From NCBI RefSeq assembly GCF_014649335.1, contig NZ_BMSV01000012.1, positions 62,001-126,000 on the forward strand: DNA of 64,000 bases. Direction: 5' to 3'. Shown here piece after piece: positions 41,262 to 49,441 of the stretch. Under the pieces are notes generated by a model. It saw nothing but the letters and a program-made list of their open reading frames with translations. It had not been told where the DNA came from and made no database searches. The number at the start of each line of letters is the position of its first letter. Within the stretch, counting starts at the first letter, position 1. The position numbers and the translations under genes are program-made. Origin of the DNA: Streptomyces roseolilacinus. GTDB taxonomy: Bacteria > Actinomycetota > Actinomycetes > Streptomycetales > Streptomycetaceae.

Positions 41262-41480
41262 CCGGTCTCCAGAAGGACGTGTGGACGTGACGAGGGAGGG
41301 GGGTGACACCACCTTCCTCCCCGAAGACCGCGTCCGGTCCAGAACGCACCGTTCCGGAAAGGCCGGCGGGACCGGGACGTCCCGTCCGGCGTTGGGCCGA
41401 CCCGGGCGGGGGAGGGGGCGATCGGGTGCCGGCCGGCGGGGCGGCGGCCCGGAGCGGTCCCGCCGGGGTATGCGAGGGGT

Positions 41481-42323
41481 ATGTGGTGGTTCCACCGGAT
41501 GCACGGCTCGTTCCGCGGCTCGGCCGCCGGGCGCGGGTGGCGGCGCGGCAAGGACCTGGAGCTGATGCACCGGGCGACGGGCTTCGCCGCGCTCGGGCTG
41601 CTGACCCTCGTCCCCCTGCTCATCGTGGTCGCGGCCGCCGACCCCGCCGACGGCCAGGGATTCGCCCAGTGGCTCGCGGAGGGCCTCGGGGTGTCCGAGG
41701 CGTCGCAGGACGAGGTGGAGCGCCTGTTCGCGCCGCCCAGCTCGGCCCTGGAATCCACCACCGGGTTCGGCCTCGCCGCGCTCGCCGGGTTCGGGCTCAC
41801 CTTCGGCGGGGTCGTGCAGACCGGGTACGAGAAGGTCTGGGAGCTCCCCCCGGCCCGCTGGCACACCATGTGGCGCCACCTCGTCTGGCTCGCCGGCCTC
41901 ATCGGGTACCTCCTGCTGTCGTCGTACGTCGCCGCCCGGCCCGTCGACGCGGGCGACCTGGCGTGGCGGGTCTCCGCGGCCGCGGCCAGCGCCTGGGTCT
42001 TCTTCTGGTGGTCGCAGCGGCTGCTGCTCGGTGGGCGGGTGCCGTGGGGCGCCCTCCTGCCGGGCGCGGTGTCCACGGTGATCGGCCTGGCCGGGCTGTG
42101 GGTCTTCTCGCACCTGGTGTTCTCGCCGCTGATCGCGTCCAACGCGGTGGCGTACGGACCGGTCGGCACGGTCCTCGTCATCCAGTCCTGGCTGGTCGGC
42201 GTGGGGTTCGTCGTCTTCGGCGGCGCGCTCGTCGGGCGGGTGCTGTACGAGGAGCGGTGGCTGCTCGGCCGGGTCGCGCGGCAGACGGTACGGCGCCTCA
42301 CACGGCGGTCCCCGGCACCGTGA
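41481..42323 (+). CDS. YihY/BrkB-family membrane protein
   Basis: A 280-residue polytopic membrane protein with about six hydrophobic segments and the family pattern LALLTLVPLLIV...GFGLTFGGVVQTGYEKVWELP and a C-terminal YGPVGTVLVIQSWLVGVGFVVFGGALVG. Once called ribonuclease BN, now regarded as a membrane protein of unknown function. Divergent from the nSTAND gene (219 bp) and convergent with the SpoIIE gene. Confidence 0.88.
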   Translation: MWWFHRMHGSFRGSAAGRGWRRGKDLELMHRATGFAALGLLTLVPLLIVVAAADPADGQGFAQWLAEGLGVSEASQDEVERLFAPPSSALESTTGFGLAALAGFGLTFGGVVQTGYEKVWELPPARWHTMWRHLVWLAGLIGYLLLSSYVAARPVDAGDLAWRVSAAAASAWVFFWWSQRLLLGGRVPWGALLPGAVSTVIGLAGLWVFSHLVFSPLIASNAVAYGPVGTVLVIQSWLVGVGFVVFGGALVGRVLYEERWLLGRVARQTVRRLTRRSPAP

Positions 42324-42410
42324 CCGCCCGCGCCGGCGGACCGGCCGGGAGCGCCCCGTCGGCCCTGGGGGAAGCGGGAGGACCGGGGTGCGCGGTGCCC
42401 GGGGGAGGGG

Positions 42411-45062
42411 TCAGGACGGTGCCGACGGACGCACCGCGAGGATCGCGATGTCGTCGTCGCTGTCGGCGCCCAGACCGATCATCAGCTCGTCGCAGAACAC
42501 GTCGAGCGGCTCGCGTGCCAGCGCGGCGGCGCGCCGGCCCAGCCGCTCCATGGCGTCGTCCAGCGACTCGTCGCGGCGTTCGATGAGCCCGTCCGTGTAC
42601 AGCAGCACCGTCGCGCCCGCCGGCACCGCGTCCGTCGCGCGCGGGCGGGGCAGGTCGGGGTCCAGGCCGAGCAGCACGCCCGAGCCGCCCTCCAGGAACC
42701 GGGTGCGGCCGTCCGCCGTCGTGAGCAGCGGCGGCAGGTGCCCGGCGGAGGAGTGCACCAGGTCCCAGGGCCCTTCCTCCGGCCCCTTGAGCAGGCCGTA
42801 GACGCAGGTCGCGGTGGCCTCCCGGTACAGGCTGTGGTTCGCCGCGTCGAGGCGGCGCAGGACCGTCTCGGGTGGCTCCTGGCGGTCGACGGCGATGCCG
42901 CGCAGCATGCTCCGCAGCTGGCTCATGGCGATCGCCGCGTCCAGGTTGTGCCCCGTCACGTCGCCGATGACCAGCGCGGTGTCCCCGCTGGGCAGGAGGA
43001 AGCCGTCGTACCAGTCGCCGCCGACCTGCGCGGTGGTCGACGAGGCGGCGTAACGCGCCGTCAGCTGAAGGTGCCGCACCTCCGGCAGTACGGGCAGCAG
43101 CGAGCGCTGCAGGCGTTCGGCGATGTTCCGGGTCTCCTGGTACAGGCGCGCGTTGTCCACGCCCAGGGCGAGTGCGCGGACCAGGTCGTCGACGAGCGGC
43201 AGGTCCTCCTCCGTGAACGGGTGCCCCGGATCCGTACGGGCCACGGTGAGCGCGCCGATGATCCCCTGCCGGGCCCGCAGCGGGGCGACGACGGCGCTGT
43301 GCGCCCGGAGCCCGCCGAGCAGCTCCCGGTAGTGGGCGTCCAGCGGGCTCGGGGGCCGGCCGGGCCGCGAGGGGGCGGTGAGCAGCAGCGGGCCCGCGCC
43401 GCTCAGCGCCCGGGCCAACGGCCCCCGCGACGTGTCGGACAGCGGCGGCAGCGTGCCCTCGAACTCCTCCAGGCGCAGCCCCCCGGGCTCGCGGTGGACC
43501 ACGCAGGCCCGTTCCACCCGGGCGTCCTCGGTGAACAGGTCCACCGCGCACCAGTCGGCCAACCGCTCGGTCAGGACCCCGCCGACCCGCAGCAGGCCCT
43601 CGTCCAGGTTCGCGGCGTTGCCCAGCGCGGTTCCGGTCCGCGCCAGCAGCGACAGCCGTTCCAGCGCCGGCAGGGCCGCTTCGGCGCGCGGCCCCGCGGC
43701 GCCTTCGGGGACGGCCGCGGGCGGCGGCGCCTGTTCCCGCGCCGACTGTTCCCGCGCCGCCTGTTCCTGTACCGCCGCCCGTCTGCCCGGGCGGTGCGGG
43801 GACGGGGCCGGCGCGGCGGCGCGGGGGGAGAGCTGGGCGACGAACACCGTACGGCCGTCCGCCGTCTGCCGGGTCTGGAGGAACAGGCGCACCGGCACCA
43901 GCCGTCCGTCGCGGTGCAGCGCGGGCAGCGGCACCGACCGGCCCAGGATGCGCGGCCGGCCGCTGAGCAGCAGCGAGGTGAAGGCCGCGAGGTGGCGCCT
44001 GCGCAGGTGCTCCGGGATGAGCGTGGTCAGCGGCCGGCCGACGAGGTCGTCGGCGTGCCAGCCCACGAGGTCCGCCGCCGGGCCGTTCACCGCGATGATC
44101 CGGTTCCGCTCGTCGGCGGCGATCGTCGGGACCCTGCCCGCCTGGACGTGGTCGGCGTCCCACGACACCATCTCCGCCGGGCCGGAGCCCGGTTCGCGCG
44201 GCACCACCGTCCACGCGGTGGGGTGCGCGCCGGCGAGCTGGCCGGTGATCTGGTCGAACAGCCAGGTGTGGAAGACCCGGCTGCGCGGCAGCGCCGGCAG
44301 GGTGAGCAGCCGCTCCTCCCGTGCCGCCTCCTCCGCCGCGTCGAGCACGCGGCTCAGCGTCTCCACCGCCGGCGCGGCGTCGGGCGGCAGGCCCAGCGGC
44401 AGGGAGCGCATCTCGCCCTCGGCGTGCCCGTCGCGCAGCGCGGCCGCCACGCACGCGCCGATCACGTCGCTGACGTCGTGCGCGGTCGCGAGGTCCGCCG
44501 GCGGCACCCCCAGGTCCTCGCCGCCGGCCGCGGCGAGCGCCAGCTCCCGCAGCAGGGCGTTGCGGTGGTGCTGCGCCCCCGAGTACAGCGCGCCCGGCAC
44601 GTCGACGAGCGTCACCGTCGCCTCGGACGCGCGGGACGGCGCGGGCGCCTCCCACGCGGAGGGCGGCGGCGCCCCGTCGGGCCACAACTCGAACCACACC
44701 GTCTTGGTGTCCTCGCCCGTCTCGACGCCGTGCCGGGACGCCAGCCGGTCGACGAGCGCCAGCCCCCGCCCCGTGGCGGCGTGCGGGGAGCAGTCCCGCG
44801 GCACCGGCGCCCGTGACGGCCGGTGGTCCCCGACCCGTACGCGGACCCTGCCGCCGACGATCCCGGCCGACACCTCGATCCCGGTGCGCGCGTGCAGCAC
44901 CGCGTTGGTGACCAGCTCGCCGGCCAGGAGTTCGGCGGTGTCCACCAGGTCCGGTGCGGCGCCGTCCAGGGCGGCCCGCACGAACCGCCGGGCCCGCGCG
45001 GCGCTCTCCGGTTCCGGGGGGAACCGCCGTGCCGGTGCCGCCGGGGCACTGAGGTCGCCCAT
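42411..45062 (-). CDS. SpoIIE-type PP2C phosphatase with ATPase, PAS and GAF domains
   Basis: An 883-residue signalling protein. Residues about 15-135: anti-sigma-type HATPase (ELLAGELVTNAVLHA, GRGLALVDRLA). About 305-430: PAS domain (IAADERNRIIAVNGPAADLVGW). About 485-640: GAF domain. About 665-880: SpoIIE/PP2C phosphatase (GGDWYDGF, VIGDVTGHNLDAAIAMSQ, LLLYTDGLIERRDES). Both kinase and phosphatase halves of a partner-switching pathway are fused, so it may act on an anti-anti-sigma protein in both directions. ATG at 45060-45062. No partner gene is adjacent. Confidence 0.92.
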   Translation of the reverse strand: MGDLSAPAAPARRFPPEPESAARARRFVRAALDGAAPDLVDTAELLAGELVTNAVLHARTGIEVSAGIVGGRVRVRVGDHRPSRAPVPRDCSPHAATGRGLALVDRLASRHGVETGEDTKTVWFELWPDGAPPPSAWEAPAPSRASEATVTLVDVPGALYSGAQHHRNALLRELALAAAGGEDLGVPPADLATAHDVSDVIGACVAAALRDGHAEGEMRSLPLGLPPDAAPAVETLSRVLDAAEEAAREERLLTLPALPRSRVFHTWLFDQITGQLAGAHPTAWTVVPREPGSGPAEMVSWDADHVQAGRVPTIAADERNRIIAVNGPAADLVGWHADDLVGRPLTTLIPEHLRRRHLAAFTSLLLSGRPRILGRSVPLPALHRDGRLVPVRLFLQTRQTADGRTVFVAQLSPRAAAPAPSPHRPGRRAAVQEQAAREQSAREQAPPPAAVPEGAAGPRAEAALPALERLSLLARTGTALGNAANLDEGLLRVGGVLTERLADWCAVDLFTEDARVERACVVHREPGGLRLEEFEGTLPPLSDTSRGPLARALSGAGPLLLTAPSRPGRPPSPLDAHYRELLGGLRAHSAVVAPLRARQGIIGALTVARTDPGHPFTEEDLPLVDDLVRALALGVDNARLYQETRNIAERLQRSLLPVLPEVRHLQLTARYAASSTTAQVGGDWYDGFLLPSGDTALVIGDVTGHNLDAAIAMSQLRSMLRGIAVDRQEPPETVLRRLDAANHSLYREATATCVYGLLKGPEEGPWDLVHSSAGHLPPLLTTADGRTRFLEGGSGVLLGLDPDLPRPRATDAVPAGATVLLYTDGLIERRDESLDDAMERLGRRAAALAREPLDVFCDELMIGLGADSDDDIAILAVRPSAPS

Positions 45063-45162
45063 GGCCTCAGTCTGCACCAGCGGCCCCACCCCCGCGGCCC
45101 GCCCGCCCCGCCCCCGCGGCAGACGGGTGAGCGCGGCGCCCCCGTGCGGAGCCGCGCGGCCC

Positions 45163-45378
45163 CTAGGGAGTGTCTTCGAAGTGGCGTCGTTCGCCCGTAG
45201 GGCGGGCCGGGCGGCGTCTGGTGCGTGCGATCGCAAGGCGGAGGAGGGAGCCACTGCGGAGCATGGGCGACCGACGACAACGCGGCTGGGGGTCCCCCCT
45301 GCTCGAGCGCAGCCGAGAGCTCGGGGGAGGGCGTGCCAGGCGTCGGCAGGCAGACGGGACTTTGAAGACACGACCTAG
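45163..45378. mobile_element. MITE-like element with CTAG target duplication
   Basis: A 208-bp non-coding element (45167-45374) flanked by CTAG on both sides (45163-45166, 45375-45378). Ends are imperfect inverted repeats: left GGAGTGTCTTCGAAGT and right, inverted, GTCGTGTCTTCAAAGT (core GTGTCTTC-R-AAGT). Internal G+C-rich palindromes (GGGGGTCCCCC; TGCTCGAGC / GAGCTCGGGGG) are the kind found repeatedly in Streptomyces genomes. It encodes no transposase. IS5-type elements target YTAR tetramers such as CTAG. The right CTAG contains the lanC stop codon. The flanking stretch 45063-45162 shows nothing else. Confidence 0.75.
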
Positions 45379-46595
45379 CGCAGCCCCAGGCAGGGCAGCC
45401 ACGCCCGGGACGCGCCGTGCGCGACGGTGAGCAGGGCGGCCAGTGCCCCCGGCGCGCCCGTCAGCAGTTCCGCCGACCAGCCGGACGGCGGGACCAGGGC
45501 CCCGGGCAGCCGCTCCCGCAGCAGCGCGGTGAGCCGCTCCCGCAGCCCGGCCGCACCCGCGTGCCCGGCGTACCGGGCGAACGCGTCGGCCACCACCAGC
45601 ACGCCCGCCGCGCCGTGGCACAGCCCCAGCACGTCGGCGGGGCCGTCGCCGCACAGGTGGAACCCCTCGTCGTACCGGTCGGCCAGCCGCGTGAACACGG
45701 CCGCCGCCCGGTCCGCCGCACCGGTGTCGCCCAGCGCGTCCGCCGCGTCCCACAGCGCCCACGCCACACCGGGCGCGCCGTAGCACCACGCCTGCCGGGG
45801 CACCGCGTCGCGCGGCGGCGTCCGCCCGTCCAGCCCGGCGCCCGGCCAGGTGAGCAGCCCCCGGTCGTCCTCGTACGCCTGCGCCTCAAGCCACCGCGCG
45901 GCCCGGCGCAGCGCGTCCCCGGCCGCCGGGCCGGTGTGCCGCACGGCGGCGGTGAGCGCGGCGGTCACCCCGGCCACCCCGTGGCCCATGCCGGTGTTGA
46001 CGCGGCCCTGGAGCCACGCCAGGTGCGGATGCCCCGCGTACCCGTCGGTGCGCAGCCGCCACAGGTCGTCGCTGTCGCACAGGGCGGCGAGCCGGTCCCG
46101 GTAGGGCAGGAGGTGACCCGGCTCCGGGCGGGCGCCGGCGCAGTGCGCGAGGAGGACCCCGGCGGGGCCGAGGATCAGGTCGTAGTCGGCCAGCCGCACC
46201 CCTCGGCGGCGGCCGTCGCGGGTGGTCGCGGCGGCGACCAGGCGGTCGCGGAGCCGGTCGGCGACGTGGTGGAGGCGGGGGTGGAGGGCGGCGCCGAGGC
46301 GCAGGCCGGCGAGCGTGCCGGCCAGCCCGCCGTCGTACAGGCCGTGGTGGCCGGGGCCCCGGCCGGCGTTCCGCGCCCAGACGGCGACGGCGTGCGCGGC
46401 CGCGCGCCGCGCCTCCGGCGTGCCGCCGCCGACGCTCGCCAGGGTGTGGGCGAGGACGGGGACGCCGGGGTCGGAGGGGAGCCGCGCGGCGCCGGGGCCG
46501 TCCGGCGCGGCGGCCCAGGCGGTCAGGTGGCCGGCGGCGAGGTCGACCAGGCCGAGCGGATCGTGCGGGGGGAGGGGGTCGGGCCGGTGCTGCAC
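45375..46595 (-). CDS. lanC: Lanthionine synthetase C-like cyclase
   Basis: A 406-residue LanC-type alpha-toroid enzyme that adds Cys thiols to dehydroalanine/dehydrobutyrine to close (methyl)lanthionine rings. Zinc ligands Cys271 (WCYGAPG) and Cys326-His327 (CHGAAG) are intact, and GMGHGVAG with His205 matches the active site. GTG start with GAGGAG upstream. Last gene of the lan operon; a hairpin separates it from lanA, and a MITE-like element has inserted at its TAG stop without altering the protein. Confidence 0.93.
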   Translation of the reverse strand: MQHRPDPLPPHDPLGLVDLAAGHLTAWAAAPDGPGAARLPSDPGVPVLAHTLASVGGGTPEARRAAAHAVAVWARNAGRGPGHHGLYDGGLAGTLAGLRLGAALHPRLHHVADRLRDRLVAAATTRDGRRRGVRLADYDLILGPAGVLLAHCAGARPEPGHLLPYRDRLAALCDSDDLWRLRTDGYAGHPHLAWLQGRVNTGMGHGVAGVTAALTAAVRHTGPAAGDALRRAARWLEAQAYEDDRGLLTWPGAGLDGRTPPRDAVPRQAWCYGAPGVAWALWDAADALGDTGAADRAAAVFTRLADRYDEGFHLCGDGPADVLGLCHGAAGVLVVADAFARYAGHAGAAGLRERLTALLRERLPGALVPPSGWSAELLTGAPGALAALLTVAHGASRAWLPCLGLR

Positions 46596-46630
46596 GGTGC
46601 TCCTCGGGTCACGGTGTCCTGGGGTGCGGC

Positions 46631-46658
46631 GGAGCCGCCCGGCGGACCGGGCGGCTCC
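46631..46658 (-). terminator. Hairpin between lanA and lanC (partial terminator)
   Basis: Perfect 12-bp stem (GGAGCCGCCCGG, 46631-46642 with 46647-46658), 4-nt loop, 20 nt after the lanA stop and 36 nt before the lanC start. Such read-through hairpins keep precursor mRNA above enzyme mRNA in lantibiotic operons; the same role is inferred here. Confidence 0.7.
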
Positions 46659-46677
46659 TGTCGTACGGACGCCGTGG

Positions 46678-46839
46678 TCAGCAGATGATGACCGTGGCGC
46701 AGATGATGATCGTGCAGAGCACGCTGTTGTTGCAGTCCATCGACGCGGCCTGCGCCTCGGGCAGCTCCGTCTCGGTGATGCGCTCGTCGAGGTCGTCGAT
46801 CAGGCTGTCCAGGTCGGTCAGTTCCAGGGTCTCGGGCAC
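46678..46839 (-). CDS. lanA: Class I lanthipeptide precursor peptide
   Basis: GTG at 46837-46839, 53 codons, TGA at 46678-46680. The leader (about residues 1-32) is acidic with TDLDSLIDDLDERI and ends ELPEAQAA. The core (33-53) holds exactly four Ser/Thr and four Cys in ordered pairs: Ser33-Cys36, Ser39-Cys42, Thr43-Cys47, Thr49-Cys53, separated by Ile/Val. That allows four (methyl)lanthionine rings. It lies between lanB and lanC on the same strand. Cleavage site inferred. The C-terminal residue is Cys, and no LanD decarboxylase is present. Confidence 0.88.
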   Translation of the reverse strand: MPETLELTDLDSLIDDLDERITETELPEAQAASMDCNNSVLCTIIICATVIIC

Positions 46840-46875
46840 GGTTCCCGCCTTTCGTGGGTTTCTTCCTCTGTCTCC

Positions 46876-49440
46876 TCATGAGGTGTTGACCGCCCCAGCG
46901 GTCCGCCGCCCCTGCGGGACGGCCGGACCGGGGACGCCTGGGGGTGCCTCGTCGGGCAGCAGCGCGGCCGCGGCCTGCGCGGCGAGCTGCTCCGGACGGG
47001 CACGGTGGGGGAGGCGCAGCAGGAGCTGGGCGGCGACCGGCGCCCCGCCGTGCAGCGGGTCGCGCAGGACCAGGCCGTCCGGGCCGGGCAGCATCTCGTC
47101 GGCGAACAACTCGTCTCCCGCCTGCCGGGCGCAGAGCCGCTCGACCAGCGGGACGGCGGTCACGGAGTCCAGGTCGGCCGGGACGGGCTTCGCCCCGGCC
47201 GCGGTCCGCAGGAAGACGTGGCGGGGGAGGCCCGCGGAGCGCCGCAGCAGCGCCAGCGCGCGCACCTTCGCCAGGGCGGTGTCGCGCTGGTCCCACAACC
47301 GGGCGCGCTCCAGCCGCCAGGTCGCCGGGGCCACCACGAGCGCACCGCCCGCCACCGTCAGCCGCGGCAGCCGGCCGTACCCGGGCAGCGCCGCCTCCAG
47401 ACCGTCCAGCCGCACCATCCGCCGGGTGACCGGGAGGCCCGCCATGAGCAGCAGCTGCATCAGCAGGTCGTACGGCGGCGCGGGGCTGCGCGTGGCGTGG
47501 TGGACCGGCACGATCCGCCGCCCGTCCGCCTCGGCGACCAGCTGCCCGTCCCGCAGCCGCACCGTGATCCGGTCCAGCGGCAGGTACCGAGCCCCCTCGC
47601 CGGCCGGGCCGTAGTACGGGGTCGGGTCCGGATCGCCCGTCCACCAGGACGTGACGACCGGGCGCCGCACGGCGTTGGCGGCCCGCTCCGCGAGCGGCGG
47701 CACCAGCAGCTCGACGAACCGCACCCCGGTGCGCCGCTCCAGGTCCGCCAGGAACGCCCGGTACGCGTCGGCGGCTCCGTACCCGCCGTCCAGCGCCCGC
47801 ATCCCGTCGGCGAACCGGGCGTCCAGCACCCCCGCCGGGGACGCCGTCTCCAGGACGGCGACCGGGCTCGCCGGGCCGCCGGCCAGGGGCCGCAGCAGGC
47901 AGTCGAACGGCCAGGGCGGCAGGGCCTCGTCGGCGCTCGGCGCGCCGAGCGCGTCCAGCAGCGCGTCGTCCAGGTCGACCTGCTCCTCGCCGGCACGGGC
48001 CGCCAGGTGGTCGAGCAGCGCGGCGTACCCGCAGCCCCCGTCCGGCGCGCCGGCCGCGGGCCAGCCCGCGTATCCGCCGCGTACGGCGGGGGCGGCGTCC
48101 CCGGCGGGGGCGAGCCGTTCGGCGAGGACCTCGCCGACGGGCCGTGGCTCCGTCCCGATCGGCCAGGCGACGGGGGTCTGCCGCTCCCGCCCCGCCTCGC
48201 GCAGCGCGGCGACCCGCGCGGCGACCCGCACCCCGTCCCGCACCCGGTCGGCGGCGCGCACGCCCACGGCCGCGTCCGTCCGCCGGTACACGTCCACGAA
48301 CCACGACCCGGCGCCCGCCGACGCCGTCGGGAGCGGCAGCGCCCCGCCCGGCGGCGACCACGCCCCGTACCGCTGCCGGGGCGCCGCGCACACCTGGAGC
48401 ACCCCCGTCCCGGCCAGGTGCCCGAGGAACCCGCGCAGCACCGCCGGGTCCGCGGGCCGGGCGCCCGGCGCCGCGGCGAGCAGCGCCTTCTCCACGTCCC
48501 CGAGCGCCACCGGCCCGTCCGCGAGCAGCGCCAGGACGCGGCCCAGCGCCCCGGTGCGCCGCAGGACGACGTGGCGCAGCCGCCCCGGCGCGTGCGGCTC
48601 CACCACCCAGCAGCGCAGCACCGCCGAACCGTCGGCCGGATCGCCCTGCGTGAAGTGCAGCGGCGCGGGGGCGAGCAGCGTCGACGGCGGGGCGTCCGGC
48701 AGGCCGGCGGGCCCGCTCCCGGCCCGTACGAGGTGGACGTTCTCCGCCTCCCCGAGCGCCACCGCGCCGAGCACGGCCTTCCCCGCGACCAGCGTCCACG
48801 CGCCCCCGGCCTCGCCGACCGGGGCCACGGCGACGTGGCCCGCCCAGCCCCGGGGCGTGGTCTTCGCGGCCATCCGGCCCAGCACCCGCCACAGGTACGC
48901 GGCGCGCTTGCGCAGCTGCCTCCCCTCCCAGGAGCCGCCTTCGGCCAGCCGGCGCTCGATGTCCGCGACGACGCCGGGCGCCGTCCCCTCCAGGAACGTC
49001 CGCAGCACCGGGTCGCCGCGGGCCGTCTCCCAGGCGCGGGCCGCCACCCGGGTCCGCTCGGCCGCGACCGCCTCCTCCAGCCGCCGCTCCTCCTCCCGCG
49101 CCCGCCGCGCGTCCGTGAGCAGCGCCCGGGCCTCCGCGGCGACGGCCGGCACGGCCTCCAGCAGCCGGCAGTCCGCCGGGCCGGGCGCCTCCCCGGCGTG
49201 CAGGCGCCGCCGCAGCGCCAGTACGGCGCCGCGCCCGGCGGCGGAGAGCCGGGCGTCCGGCACCACCTCGGCGCCCACCCGCTCGGCCAGCGCCCGCGCC
49301 CGGGCGGCCTGCCGCTCGACGGCGTCGGCGTGCCGGACCACCCGGCCGAACAGCGCGGGGTCGCCCGCCGCCGCCCACGCGGCGCACGGCATGCCGGCGA
49401 CGCGCAGCAGCGCGAGGGCACCGATCGTGTCGGCGGTCAT
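46876..49440 (-). CDS. lanB: Lanthipeptide dehydratase, glutamylation protein (LanB N-terminal half)
   Basis: An 854-residue protein matching the N-terminal glutamylation domain of LanB dehydratases: it transfers glutamate from Glu-tRNA to Ser/Thr of the precursor. Family segments include LRKRAAYLWRVLGRMAAKTTPRGWAGHVAV-type and FVELLVPPL...ANAVRRPVV regions. The elimination domain is not fused but encoded by the gene just upstream, so LanB is split, a feature best known from thiopeptide and pinensin-type pathways. ATG 49438-49440 is one base after the upstream stop, implying coupling. Confidence 0.9.
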   Translation of the reverse strand: MTADTIGALALLRVAGMPCAAWAAAGDPALFGRVVRHADAVERQAARARALAERVGAEVVPDARLSAAGRGAVLALRRRLHAGEAPGPADCRLLEAVPAVAAEARALLTDARRAREEERRLEEAVAAERTRVAARAWETARGDPVLRTFLEGTAPGVVADIERRLAEGGSWEGRQLRKRAAYLWRVLGRMAAKTTPRGWAGHVAVAPVGEAGGAWTLVAGKAVLGAVALGEAENVHLVRAGSGPAGLPDAPPSTLLAPAPLHFTQGDPADGSAVLRCWVVEPHAPGRLRHVVLRRTGALGRVLALLADGPVALGDVEKALLAAAPGARPADPAVLRGFLGHLAGTGVLQVCAAPRQRYGAWSPPGGALPLPTASAGAGSWFVDVYRRTDAAVGVRAADRVRDGVRVAARVAALREAGRERQTPVAWPIGTEPRPVGEVLAERLAPAGDAAPAVRGGYAGWPAAGAPDGGCGYAALLDHLAARAGEEQVDLDDALLDALGAPSADEALPPWPFDCLLRPLAGGPASPVAVLETASPAGVLDARFADGMRALDGGYGAADAYRAFLADLERRTGVRFVELLVPPLAERAANAVRRPVVTSWWTGDPDPTPYYGPAGEGARYLPLDRITVRLRDGQLVAEADGRRIVPVHHATRSPAPPYDLLMQLLLMAGLPVTRRMVRLDGLEAALPGYGRLPRLTVAGGALVVAPATWRLERARLWDQRDTALAKVRALALLRRSAGLPRHVFLRTAAGAKPVPADLDSVTAVPLVERLCARQAGDELFADEMLPGPDGLVLRDPLHGGAPVAAQLLLRLPHRARPEQLAAQAAAALLPDEAPPGVPGPAVPQGRRTAGAVNTS

Positions 49441-49441
49441 G

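Noticed and set aside
45062..45371. N-terminal extension of the SpoIIE protein through the MITE-like element
   Set aside because: The open frame crosses a transposable element; the ATG at 45060-45062 starts the conserved HATPase region.
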